A stretch of 64,000 nt of DNA from Akebia trifoliata (taxonomy: Eukaryota; Streptophyta; Magnoliopsida; Ranunculales; Lardizabalaceae). Under the pieces are notes generated by a model. The model did no database searches and was not told where the DNA came from. It saw only the letters and a program-made list of their open reading frames with translations. Numbering within the stretch: the stretch's first letter is position 1; the number at the start of each line of letters is the position of its first letter. The stretch spans positions 8,940,679-9,004,678 of the forward strand of contig CM030705.1 in assembly GCA_017979445.1 (NCBI GenBank), given 5' to 3'. Of the stretch, positions 1-13,100 are shown piece by piece. The position numbers and the translations under genes are program-made.

Positions 1-394
1 AGTGTGTTGTGTTAAGTTTAGCACTTCACATCTACAACTGACAGTGTAGTGTCCATAGAATTCATCCAGCCCGCCTCATTCAAAATCATGTCCAAGTAGC
101 AACACTGAAAAGTGAATTCAGCACCATTCACACCAAAAATAAGTATGTACCCATAATTTTGCAGTCACTGTTGAGCATAGTTTTGCAGGAAACTAACTGA
201 GGAAAAAAAATACTAAACTCCAAAATACTGTTTTCAGTTGGTGCTCCATGCAATATTGCACAAACTTTCAAATAGATGCATCAAATATGGATGAAGAAAC
301 CATTGTAGAATCGATAATCATGAATATGCAACTAGTCCAGAATCTAATGACGGGTAACACTAAAAAAGTTGGAACAATTAAGATAGGCAAATAC
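1..394 (-). other. PRP40A intron sequence at the window edge
   Basis: Lies downstream of the GT donor of exon 395-497 (AAG|GTATTT). I see no exon in it. The open frame over 248-508 on the plus strand is the antisense shadow of that exon. Confidence 0.6.
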
Positions 395-3300
395 CTTCTC
401 TTCCTCTCGCTTCCGTTCCTTCTCTTTAACCTTCTCTTTCAAAACTGTGATGTATTCCTCAAAGATCTCTCTCCTGAAGCTCTCATCCTCAATGGATCTA
501 ACAAGTGAATGCCACAAAGGATGATATTAACAACCAACGTTTGATAATTATAATCACAAACAATGAGGTATGAATAATAGATACAGAATACCTGTACTCC
601 TGACTGTCTTCAAATAGTGGCTTGCAATCCTCCCATTTTGAAGACGCAGTTATTTCCTACAACAAGGTAACACACAATCAAGAAATCTGGTTACACAAAC
701 TGCCATTCATTACTTCTTAAAAAAAAAACTGGCATTCTTTCACCAACCATTGCAGAGTGAAAATGTGAATATCATGGTTTAACACACTTTTGCCATACCT
801 TGATGGAGTACAATAGATCAGAGAAGCCATCTGCCAGACGTTGACGTTTTTTAGCCTCTTTCTCCTCCTTCTCCTTGATCCTATCTATCAGCTCATCAAA
901 AACAAGCTGCAAACAGATTAGAACATCAAATTAGAATGTCAAAGTCACAGCAAGCATGAAAACATCAAAAGTAAGTTACAAAAGACTTGGAATAATATGA
1001 CAGAAGTCACCAACAATAATACGATTGTTGATTATTTATAAAATAAAGAAATGTACAAGACCACCGAGTAGCTTTTCATAGAATGGGAGAATATTTTGTA
1101 AGGGTTTCTGAGTTCTTAGGAGGAAAGATTTTGCGAGAAAGTGGAACTATGTTTATCCATAGTCCTAGTTGAAAGTCCAGTCACCAGTGCCTAGTCATAC
1201 AATTTTATTTTTATTTTTATCTAATAGGTAATTTTTCCTTAAGTTTCCTAATTTTAATCATTTAATATGATATATTCAAGTTAATGATCCATAAAAAGTA
1301 CAATCTTCTACGCAAATCCTTACTTATCTAATGAATCGGAGAGTAACTAATGATCCTAATAAATTTAAGAAATAATAAAAACTTTCTAACTCTAACCATC
1401 TACTGCAACGTAAGGTACCCCAGTTGGGGTCCCTGACATGATATAAAGTTTTATACTTTTCATAATGTTTCAGCCCAGATTTTATTGCCTCGGCCAAAAG
1501 ATCGGAACGAAATATTGACTTGAATCCATTGAATGTTTTGGGAATGTTTTGAATTGTTTCTGAATGTTTCAGTCGGGAGCCCAAGCATTGCATTGAAACA
1601 AGATTTTAAGCTTGGCCTAGATATGCTTGTTGGTTTTGAAGATGTTTCTGCTCTAAGAATCAACCTCTTTGGATGTAGATTTGGGATACTTCATACTTCA
1701 TTAATGTGGAACGCAACTAATGATGAGAATTACTACAATTTTATTTCACCAATGGCAAAATCTTCCCAGTCAAGGAGAATTGATGGAGACATCAAATATT
1801 GAAGAGTTGATTTTAATTTTTATTTAGTTTTCTATTTTAAGACTTTAATTTTATGTTTTTTGAACTTATTTTGATGTTTTATTAGCCTATGATGTTAGTA
1901 TAGGTATTAGGGGGTACTTTGGTAACTTTATATTGATTTTTTAATGAATTTTCATAGGCTGAAAATTCAAGGGAAATAAAGGTACTGGATTGGGACATAG
2001 ATGGTATTTATACTTTTGTTTTATTTAAATTGATTTAAGCTTATTTACAACTATTGAATCTCCTTATTTTAGTTAGATGGTTGAGATTAGATTTATGGTT
2101 TAGAGAATATTATAAATACTTGCTTCTTGCTGTAACTTTCTTAAATAATGAATAAAATTGAGATTGAAGCTTTGATATTCCTATTAATGGTGTGGTGTGA
2201 GGCCATTTGGATTGAGGCCAACGTAACATTTGTTTTCTCTATCGATTTCACAATCGAGGGTAACATTCACGGTCCTGCATCATTCGTACTTAGAGCTTCC
2301 TATTGGAGCAAGATATAGGACGAAGGAAATTTGGGATCCTGAGGTGGAATGTTGTGAAGAATTTATTTTTATTGGAAGAAGGCTATCTAAAGGTAAGAGA
2401 GTTACTCTAATCAAGACTGTTGTCCGACCTACCACCTTAATTTTGTCAATATCATCCATTCCTGCATGAGTTGCTTTGACGTTGGAATTATTGACAAGAT
2501 ATTTTTTTAGACTGACGAAGAGCATCACAAGTTTTAGACTGCTGATTGGGACAAGGTATGCTCAGCAGATGTGACTGGGGGGCCTTGGCTTCCAGTGCCT
2601 CAAAATCACAAACGCAACTATCCTGGGAAATGGCTATGGAGTTTCGGGTTGGAGAGAGTGGTTGTAATGTGTATAAATAAGGTTCTGTTGACTTCTGAGT
2701 GATTTGAGGCCCACCCCTTGCCTTATTGTGGAGTGGTAGAAAGGAATGGTGAATCATTATCACACCTTTAAAGAGAGCATCAGAAAAGCAGTAGGAGTGG
2801 ACTATGACTCTGTGATGACACATTAGCATGATCTTCAGGGATTTACTCCCTCCCAGACAAAATGTTCCATCTAATGGGAAATGCTCAATGGCCTGCTATT
2901 CTGGTAACAGAAGAAATTTGATGATCGGGAAATCAAGGAATCAGCTTCTCATTCAAAGATTAGGCAGTGATGATGCATCATTTTCATGTCTGGGCAAGAT
3001 GATTTGGAGAGTGAGAGCTACTAAATTATCTAAATTCAAATCCTTCTACCACATGCCATCAGAAATGATTCACATTTTTTCCGGTTAAAATACATGGTGA
3101 ATTCCTACCGTTCTAAGGTGACCATTTTTTATTGGGCAAGGACTATTGATAAACTTCTTATGGTGGATCATCCAATTAACAGATGTATGTCTATTCCAAA
3201 TAAATGTGCTATGTGCAAGTCAAGACCTAAAGTCAATTGATTATCTCCTTATTCACTGTGTTGCAGCTCAAGAACTATGGAATGCCTTACCCCTCCAGTT

Positions 3301-6300
3301 TCAGATTAAATGGGTGATGCCAAAAAGACTGAAGTATTGCATAGCACTTCCCAAATTTGGTAGAGATCCCAAATGTGCTATATGCAAATCAACCTATTTA
3401 TAGGTGTGGTTGATCCAACTTGAAGGATTCACTCTCAACTTTTAGGAAGGATCAATAACTCATGAAAAAGAATGTGTACATGTATATACACGTACGTATG
3501 TGTGTATATACAATACATTTGTGTTTGTTAGTGGGAGAACCAGATTAGGCACCCACTTAGGGATCTAGGTAACAAAAGAGATTTGTTACTCGGTTTAGGC
3601 ATTTTAACAACATTTTGTTTGAACCTCCCATTGTCGCAAACTGTAGAATAATTTGCACGCTCCCGGAGAAATAATAGCTTCCATTAAGGGGAAACTAGTG
3701 ATGCCATTAAAAAAGCGAGTCACCAACTGATCAACAAAAAAAGCAATTACCTGTAAGTTACTTATCAAAAAAAAAAAAAATACCTTTAAGTTAATGTTTG
3801 ATATTTGTGGGGAGCTAACTTCCTCTGACATTGCAGCCTTAAAGTCTTCGAAAGACCAAGTTGATGCAACAGTAATCTGAAAATTCCACTATTAGACAGA
3901 TTATAATCTGAAATGCATTAAAGCAGGTAAGTTTGTATAAAGATATTACCTTTCCCAACCTAATAGCATCTTTTATTCGAGTTTTATCTTCATGATACTG
4001 TGGAGAAAACAATAGAAAAGATTTAGGAAAAAGTAATTCTACAAGCATTCTATTTCAAAGCACTTGAGACAAAAGAAAGTTACAACTAAGACCATGAAAT
4101 TTACCATATTTCTTACGATTTGATACCACAGAGAAAACTTGGTTCCAATAATAGAGGTATTAAATTTGTCTCTTTGTAGGTAGGTCTGTCGACCTCCGTT
4201 TTTTACGTTGATTAAATTTCTACTTGTCAGAAAAAAAAAATGGGCATAAGGAAAGTAACCTGTTTCTCAAGTTCTTCAGCAACATCTTCAAACAAATCTT
4301 TTGGAGTTGAACCAGACGTGTTAGATGAAACTGCCATATATGCTGGTAAATCCTTCACCTAAAACAAAGATAAATAGATGAAAAGGAAGTTATAAAGCTA
4401 GAATAGAACGCAACTTAAATGTATTCTTACTTTTAAAAGAAGATCCCCTTCTGTTTAGGCCATCAAATCAAACTAAGCTATATTACCTTCATACAATAAT
4501 CACGCCAGTGAGTTTTTGCCGTGAGAATTCCACCATCAACATGTTCTTCCATCAACTTGCGAAAATCATCACGATTTTTTCGCTCATCCCGTCTCAATTT
4601 TTCCTGAATTTTTAGTTTCAACAGAAATGAAAATAAGAACAAGATCCCATAAAACAGAATGGTTTATTACAATACAGCAGAAATAATCGTAATACAACCT
4701 TCTGTATCTTCCTTTGCTCCTCCTCTTCCTTCTCTAAATCACGTAAATATTCCTGAAATTTTTTGCAAAAATCAGCATTTCCATTCCAAGGAACGCATTC
4801 AAGATTAAAGTGATGAAATTCACCTGAAAAACTTCCAAGCGGTCAATTTTCTCAAGCCTAGAGCATCTTTCATCATCTTCCAAGCGATTTTGGACTTTCC
4901 GCCACTGGCTGTTTGCCTGCCAAAGAAAAGGAAAAGCAAAAAATTAAAAAATTAAAAAATAAAAATTAAAAAAAAAAGTGATATTTGTATAAACTAGATA
5001 AAACGCAGTTTTTCAAAACATACCTTAATAAAATCACAAGATTCCAGATATTGCCTGTATTCCATTATATTTCGCTTATGCTGCTCCTGTGCCTTTGCCC
5101 TTTCCTGCATCACCCATGACACAGACACTTAAGTATAGAGAGCAGTTACACTTCCAACTGCTTTTTATATAGATAAAGGCGAAGATTCATACATAAAGCA
5201 AAGAAGGGGAGGGGATCTAGAAGACTCACCCTAATTACAAATGAACCAAATAAAGCAAAAAACAAAACCCCGTGGAATATAAAAAAAAGTGTTACAAACC
5301 CACTCCCATCTACCCAACAAATCCTCGAAAAAAGACACCCCTAAATCCTAAAGTATTTTACATCAAAAGAAGACAACCCAAAATTGAGAAAAATGATTTC
5401 TTGAAGGGATTGCTCCTTGTTCACGAACAGATACCAAAGGGAAGGACGCTCCAAAGAATTCTCTTGAAAGCCAAGTAATCCAGCCCCAAGCGCAAATGAT
5501 AGATTACAAGAAAATCAGTTTGGAAGCTGGAGACTGGAGCACATAAGCAAATACTAGGGTACCAATGCACTCCCACCATCCATTCAGAAGTAAACTAAGG
5601 TATAACACATCATCATTTTTTGCATAATCATCAATATACCAACTAAACAAACCATGAAATGAACCAATGAAGAATCCCTTGTTAACTGTATGCCATATTG
5701 ACAAGAAAGAAACACGGATAACTTGATATTCTTCAAAATTTTCCCAAACTAAGATGGTGAATTTCTCATTATAACATGCAAATCATTTCCCGTGTCAACA
5801 GAACGATCTACCATTAAAGAAGCAAATGCACTTTGAGAACTACTTTCACATAACGGATGGTTAAATCTTCACTCGAATGATCGAGAGAGAGAGAGAGTCA
5901 AAGAAATCTCCCAGTCGAGGAAAAATAAACTTATTAGAAAAACCTACTGGAAGAAAGGTGTAAGGAAAATCCTTTTGAAAATCAAGATATATTCACCGGG
6001 TACCACAAAAGTTCTCAACAACCCAGCAAAACCAGTAAGGAGCTCATTGGTGCAGGTCCTACCTCAGCAGGGGAAAATCAACAATTACATGAACAAAATT
6101 AGCGAGAAATGAATTGGTGTACACAAGTTAGTGAAGCATACTGCCCTCAATAGAAGATAATCATGGAGCAGGACTGACGCAGCTAGACAAATACTCGAGG
6201 CTATCACAAGTCAAACAGCACTGCTCTGGTTTGCAGAATTTTGTGCTTGTTTCGTGAAGGTCAAGTAAGGTCCTTTGATGTGAATGCACCCATTGATTGC

Positions 6301-9300
6301 AAGCAAGTAAAAATATATGAAAGTGTGTCTGTGATTGAACTCCACAGGGGAGTGAACATAAGTGGAATAGTTGGGCTAAGCTTGGATGATGATGACATGG
6401 GGAATGAACAACAAGCAAAAGCAGAATTTACCTTTTTCTGAAGTTCCAACAAGTAGCTTTCGAAAAGGTCCTCACGATCTCTAGCACGTTCAACAGCCTT
6501 GAACCGTTCATCATCCTCAAACATGGTTATAGCTTTGCTGAATATTAATAAGAAATAAATAAATAAAAAATAATTAGCGCAAATAAAGTAACAATGAATA
6601 TTCACTTGCCACGCTATTTAAATATAAATCAGTAGCACAAACTGAATTACAAAATTCAAATTTCAATGCTACATAGGGAAAACATAAACCTCCATCTAGT
6701 AGATGATGCAAGCTCTTTGAACTCCTGTTGAGAACATTTCAAGGAAAATAACCATCACTTCCACAGAAGATAACAAAATAGATTTTCAGGAAAAGAACAA
6801 AGCTTACCTCTAACATTTTAGTAAATTCCTCCCGTGCCTTTTTCTGTTTCATGCGCCTCTCCTCAGCCTCGTGTTTTTTTCTTTGACCCAAGTACTAAAG
6901 AATAATAAAAAGAAAAAAAAAAAAATGAATATAACAAGAACAAGGAGAAGAAATGAACTACCAAAATGTGCAAAGGGAGGTTCACTACAATGCATATCTT
7001 TGTGAAGGCTTACCTCGTTAAAAGCTTGCTTCCGCTCTCCTAGTGTTTTCAGAGCACCATACCTTTTGTCATTTATTATTACTCTCATAGCCTGAGATTT
7101 TCCTTTCAATATAAATATAAAGCACTAAAAGAAAAGTTGGAAATACACACCCAAAAAAAAAAAAGAACTATAATTAAGCTACCTGCTCCCAAGTCCAGTC
7201 AGACTCAACATTTGCAGATTCCAAGAGTGCTTTAAATGCATTTTTTGCCTCCTGAAAGGAATGAAGTGTACTGTAGTCTTGAAAAAAACAAAAAAATAAA
7301 CAAATTCATGGAGGGAAATTCTAGACAAGAACCTGCTTATTAGCATAAATCAAGGCTTCATCATCAACTGCCTTCTCCTCTGTTGGAGTAACATTGACTT
7401 TGCCAGTAACTGCCATGCCCTTTTTTGCTTCCTGCATGTGCTAGACAAAATCAGTATGGCAACTGACATGCATGACAAACCAGTAACACTTCTACGTTTA
7501 CAAATGGGGGAAACCAAAAAAGCACAACAAGAAGATATTAAAGAGTCCTACTCTAGAAAGATCAGATACAACATCATGAGCATCTCTAAACACAGCATAT
7601 AGAGCATTTTGAATAGCATGGCAACAGTTAAATTGAACATATATGATGACTATACAAATCATTCTTAAAGAAAGATCGGTTAGGTATCAGAAAATGAATG
7701 GTTGTGACGATTTGGGAAAGAGCAAACGATTCTTTGAGAAAGGTGACAATAGAAAAGTTTAGTTGAAATACTTTTGGGTAGGAGAGTAGGAGTAGAAAGA
7801 ACCCCATATGAATGTGGATTAGGAGAGGTGAAAAAATGGGGTCAATGGTTAGAAGAAAGAGATTAGATTTGGAGAAGGAAGAGGACGTGGGATTCAGACT
7901 TGGGGGGACTCATGGTATAGGGACTCCACTAACAAATCAGTTTCCAAGTCAACTCTTGGTGTCCAACAAAAAAAAGAAATTCAATCAATTCAAAGATGCA
8001 TGGTGTAGTATGGGGAAAACCGCTTCTTGAATATGGGACTAAGAAGACGTAAGTGATTGGAAATGCAGTCTGCAGGTCGGTTGATGGATTGTTGATAAGA
8101 ATCATCTTTCCACTGGAAGCGAGGATGTCGGAGTTCGGAAAATGAGTCATGATGGAGTGTTCTTGCTCAAATCCTTCCATTTAAATAATCCAGATTTTCC
8201 TTATTTTCCAGTCAAATTCCTTCTAAAGTGTGCTGTCAGTGGATTTAAACAAATAATAATGATAAATAACGAAGGGTCACCAGATTTTACATGGTCAATT
8301 CTAGGTAGATTTCTTTATCTTATGCAAAGCTAGTAGAGAAAAGGTCAACCATCTCTTGAGCTATTAAATTAGGTCTCCAAGTCAGTGTGGCTCTTTCCCA
8401 TGTTTATTGGACCCTCCTCCCCCACTCGGTGTAGGCTCTTTTCAGTTAGTGGTCTTGCTATGACTTCAACGCTAGAAGGATTTTAGAAGGGAGGCTCCCC
8501 TTTGCAATCGGTTGAAGAGTTTGGAAAGAGAGAAATAGGAGAAGCCTTGATGGGGTTGAGGGGAACCACCAAGATATGATTTCGGAAGTCAAAGCAAATT
8601 TGTATTTCTAGTTTAAGATCCATCATAAATTCAATAAGCTTTGGTTATGTATGAGGAAAGTAGATGGGATGGGTACATCATTTTGAGGATTGTCCTGATT
8701 GGAGGAGTTCCATATTCTTTTACAATTTTTCTTTGCCACCAAGTAGGTCTTCTCGACCTCTTGATTTTGTTGCTCTCTTAATGAAAATCTTTATACTTAT
8801 CAAGGAAAAAAGGATGATAAGACCAGAGAAAAAGTTAAATGTAGCTACCTATCAGAAAAACAAAGAGTAATGCACAAACCACATGAAACTTGGTCAATCT
8901 TCAATATCATTTCTGCACACATAAAAGATGCTCACCCTATTTATCGATGGAAAACAAAAACATTTTAAGACGTGATTCCTATTTTTCCAAACTTCTAAGG
9001 CCTAAATATAATATTAATTGGGCTACACCAACTAGCAGTACTAGTCAAGAAGAAAATAAAAGGAAGACTGGAGTACCTCCAAATCAAGAACAGAAGCTCC
9101 ATCTACAGAATTTGCACGATCTTGCGTACGGATGTTCTCCCCAGTACTCCTGCAAGTATTGACAATTTAAAGGAGGCAGTTGAGCTTAAATCTACACTTA
9201 ATGACTAAATTTACAACCTCCAAATGCAAATAAAGATGCTCGTACATTGTTGTAGCGGCAGTGACCAAAGTAGCAGGCACTCCAGCACTTCCAGGAACAG

Positions 9301-10152
9301 CAGCAGGTGGAAGGGTAACAATCGCAACAGGAGAGTGACCTCCAATTGAATCCACTGTTACAGCAGAAGGCACATCAGGAATGGAATGTGATCCCGAGGC
9401 CACCACAGGAGATCGATCCACTACAGCAACGACAGGTGTCACTGGAACTGGGCTTGATATTACAGATATTGCAACAGATGAGGTAAATGGTGTTTCAACT
9501 GAAGAGATGGTGTCACCAACTGGAGCTTGAGAAGTCACAGCAGATTCTGACTGTATTCCCTGACTAGCCATCTTTTCTGCTTGTTCGCGAGCCAACTGGA
9601 AATATTTTCACTGAAAATTAGAAAAATAGAATAGGAAAGACAGAAAAATAGAGAGTTGACCAATATCGTCATAACAAGTAAAGAAACCTTCAGATCATCA
9701 GGAATTGTCCATTTAGATTGCTTTGTGGCCTTGTTGTAATAATACCTGCAAAAATCTTCTCAGAATTAAAATAAATTTAATTTATAAAGCCAATAAGCCA
9801 AAGGAGATTCCTGATCAAATTTTCACAATGTGTAGAGAAAACAAAAATAATTTGAAGTTATCACCCACTTTCTTCCCTCTGGAGTTGTAAATTCCTTCCA
9901 GACAGTCGATGCATCTGCCCTCTGTAATGGTGATAGAAATTGAATGAGTGGAAAGTGAAAATTTACGAAATACCTCTAAAAAGCAAATTCTACAGAGGAT
10001 AGTAAGAGCGTATATGAGAGGGACTTTTAAATATCATAATAATAACCAAAAGGACTAAGACAGCTAGAAGACGTAGTCAGACTAAACAAATTTAAATTTC
10101 AAAAGAAAGACAACACAATATGTTGTAACAATTATCGGAGAAAGAGAGACGG

Positions 10153-10192
<40 letters not shown>

Positions 10193-13100
10193 ACAGAATG
10201 TGCTTGCTATCATTTTTTACACAATTTACATGAACAGTAGTTTATTTATTGGATAAAAAAATCAACCGGATTAATAGGAATATATAGTTTGTTCAAATTT
10301 CATCCAAGGATTGCACAAAAAAGTTCAACAAATCCAAATATTAGCGAAAATACAATTTAAAAAAAAGTTAAATACTCCATTTCTCAGTTTGCTCTGACAC
10401 TTCCCTAATTTTAAGGGGGAGGGGCGGAGGGAAAGATAGCGAGTACTGATGAAATACTATGGAAATGAAACAGAACAGTACATCTTCAAATAGCAGTAAA
10501 CAAGCTACATTTCTTTTTTTTTATTTTCTTCTTTTTTTGAGCTTCTGAAGAATACAACATATTGAAGAAAAAGAAAAGGAAACCCAATTCCATACAGAGT
10601 CCCAAAAAATCCTACTTGTTGAAATGATTAACAAGAGTTTGCTCATCTTCGAGAATAAAATTACGAAATGATAAATAGAAATTCACCAAATACTCCCAGC
10701 CATGTTGTATCCATCAAAGTAAAGTGAAGTCATGCCCTTCAAGGTCTATTTAGTTTATAGATAAAAAATCTTACTCATCAGGGAAGGATCAATTACCAAG
10801 CAAAATAAAATTATAGTGCTTGCACATCTTTGAACAACAATTAAATAACTTTTTTCGACAGGTTACTATTAAATAACTGATATATTTAGTCTAATATTAC
10901 TTCTTGTATCAACTACACAAAAAGATGTTCATATTTTGTCAAGTCAAGGCAAGGTGTATACTTCAGAAATGCCTGACTCAAAAGTCAAGTATGATAGGAA
11001 TTTAGAGAGTAAAGAAGCACAGACTAATAGAGGATATACAAAGTATTAAAGGAAATACTAAGAGAGTATCAAAGCAATAATGAGATATTACACACTAAGA
11101 AAAATGTGTTAGCTTATTGGTAAATCGAAAAATAAAAACCAACAACAAATAGACAGAACCTAAAAGAAATTAGGAACCATATGAAAACTAGAAAACACAG
11201 CAGGGGAATAGAAAGTTCAGAAAAAGAGAAGTGTCCTGATCCCAAGAATTATGGAAAGAGACAAAAACATATCATCGGAAGTTTGTTTCAGCAATTTATG
11301 GCAAGGTTAGATGTACGACAGCCAAATTAACAATTATTAATACAACAAAATCATCTAAACCAAGTTTCTTCTATTGCAAAGGCTTAAGATCAAAAACATT
11401 TGAGATTACGCTCAATTGCGAATAAAGAACTAACTGAGAAAAAATTCTATTGACTGGAAACTAAACAAAGTTCTAAATGCATGCATATTTACCACATGCA
11501 GCTTAATGTTATTTGTGGAATGCAATGGTCATGAATCAATCATTTCAACTTGCCGCAGTTCAACGCAAACCGATGTGTGAAGACACGAGACATCCATATA
11601 CTTCAGGAATAAGTATGGTAAATAAAAATCAATCTCTCTTCTACTAGTATGAAAATAGCATATGCAGAGGTACTTCATAACATCAGGCAAAGAATGGAAT
11701 AAATAATTGACAGAGAAACTAGCATGCGATGCGACCAAAAAAAAAAAAAATTGCTTTAAAGTGCATTTACATAAGCACTACTCAGTGAAACATATCTGAC
11801 CAAGAAATTCCTACTTTATAGAAGATCCATGAAACAGTCCACGCAAATGGAATCACCGTATCTGATAAAAGCATAAACAGTGAAAAATGCTAATATCCAA
11901 GTCACACAGCGGATACAACATATTCCATAGCACTTCATACCTCAAGTGAGTAGAACAATGTGTACCTGTGAGCATCCTTTAGAAGCCACAGAAGTCAAGC
12001 AGATCATAAATAGATGGAAAACAAAAGCATGCAAAATCAAACACCATCAACAAGCCAGCTCATCATTGAACTTTCAAAAACAGATGGTAAAAAATAAAAA
12101 AACAAACAAATTATGTAATATTTGAGAAATACAACCAAGAGTACCAAAATTGAGAAAAAACAAGAAATCCAACCAGATTTGCCGATCAAAAACAGGCATC
12201 CAGTCATTGCTGTATAAGGCACATAAATAATTCTCAGTCAGAATGTAGGGAATAATAATAAATCCCCCATCTGTTTTAATAGATCGCCCATCTGTTTTCA
12301 TAGCCAGCTTAATTGAGTGTAATAGGCAAATGCAAATTCAACAGACAAAAAGCTGGGTAATAAATATTTATCATAAAATAGTCAACAAACATGGAATCAG
12401 CAGCTCTGGTAGAAAAGGATGGTATATATAACCCGCAAAAATTTTCCTGTTGAAACTGATAAGAACATCTTTTAGTATGACTGTAGGAACAGTCAACACT
12501 CTTGAGAACCGCAGGAAAAAGGGATTTATATCATGATTCATGAATATAGAAAATAGAAAAAATAAGCTGCTGCCATATCTCATGCCAAATATCAACAACA
12601 AGAATAGCACCCTTTGCTTTGTTAATCTATCAATGATAAATTCTATCCAGCCACCAATTTCATAGGTAAGTGTCCCTATATGATAAATAAAAGGTAAATA
12701 GCAATGTTTGCCTGCCTTGAGAAAGAGAAACCCCGCCTTCAAAAGTGAGCATATAGAGCAGTTGTTTTTTTCTCCTGACTTGCCATGACATCTACAAACC
12801 AGTGGAAGAACATGCAAAGAAACAGAGAATTTGCATAAAACAAATTTGATCAATTTAAGCAGAGTTACAATTTCCAATCACCAATAATGGAACATATTTT
12901 CTAGAAATTACAATGCAATTTAGCAGCATTATTGATCATAATAATAAAAAAGTGGTAAATGATGTGATCATTTATATGAAAAGGCAATCATCCGATGATA
13001 TCACTCACCTCAATAGGTGTCATCAATTCTAGAGGCTTTTCCCAACTGGATTGTCTTGTCTTCTTGTTGTAATAATATCTGAATTACATATATGAAAGAA

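Larger units (their letters stand above)
907..3783 (-). other. Large PRP40A intron (2.9 kb) with retrotransposon debris
   Basis: Separates the exon ending in INLK (3784-3876) from the exon starting LVFDELIDR (799-906). It holds an LTR-like stretch and a LINE fragment, described separately. The rest is A+T-rich without a recognisable coding pattern. Confidence 0.8.
395..7251 (-). other. PRP40A: FF-domain block of PRP40A, exons 13-27 counting the UTR exon as 1
   Basis: FF1 begins [19 protein letters not shown] and continues over 7183-7251, 7014-7091 and 6808-6894. FF2 holds LASSTRW and [12 protein letters not shown]3 holds YLESCDFIK and [19 protein letters not shown]4 holds [20 protein letters not shown]. 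The later, more divergent repeats hold [10 protein letters not shown] and [18 protein letters not shown]. The Phe/Trp core positions expected of FF repeats are present. The segment after residue ~850 is almost all Lys, Glu and Arg. The exact edge of the last repeats is uncertain by eye. Confidence 0.85.

Noticed and set aside
5272..5478. 68-codon plus-strand lysine-rich open frame
   Set aside because: Lies in a PRP40A intron, composition driven by A-rich DNA, no family recognised.
9167..9595. 142-codon minus-strand open frame as an independent gene
   Set aside because: Its first 116 codons are PRP40A exon 9246-9595. The remainder is read-through into the intron.
12371..12877. 168-codon minus-strand open frame
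   Set aside because: It lies entirely inside a PRP40A intron with consistent flanking splice sites. The sequence is hydrophobic without a recognisable domain, so it is taken as chance.
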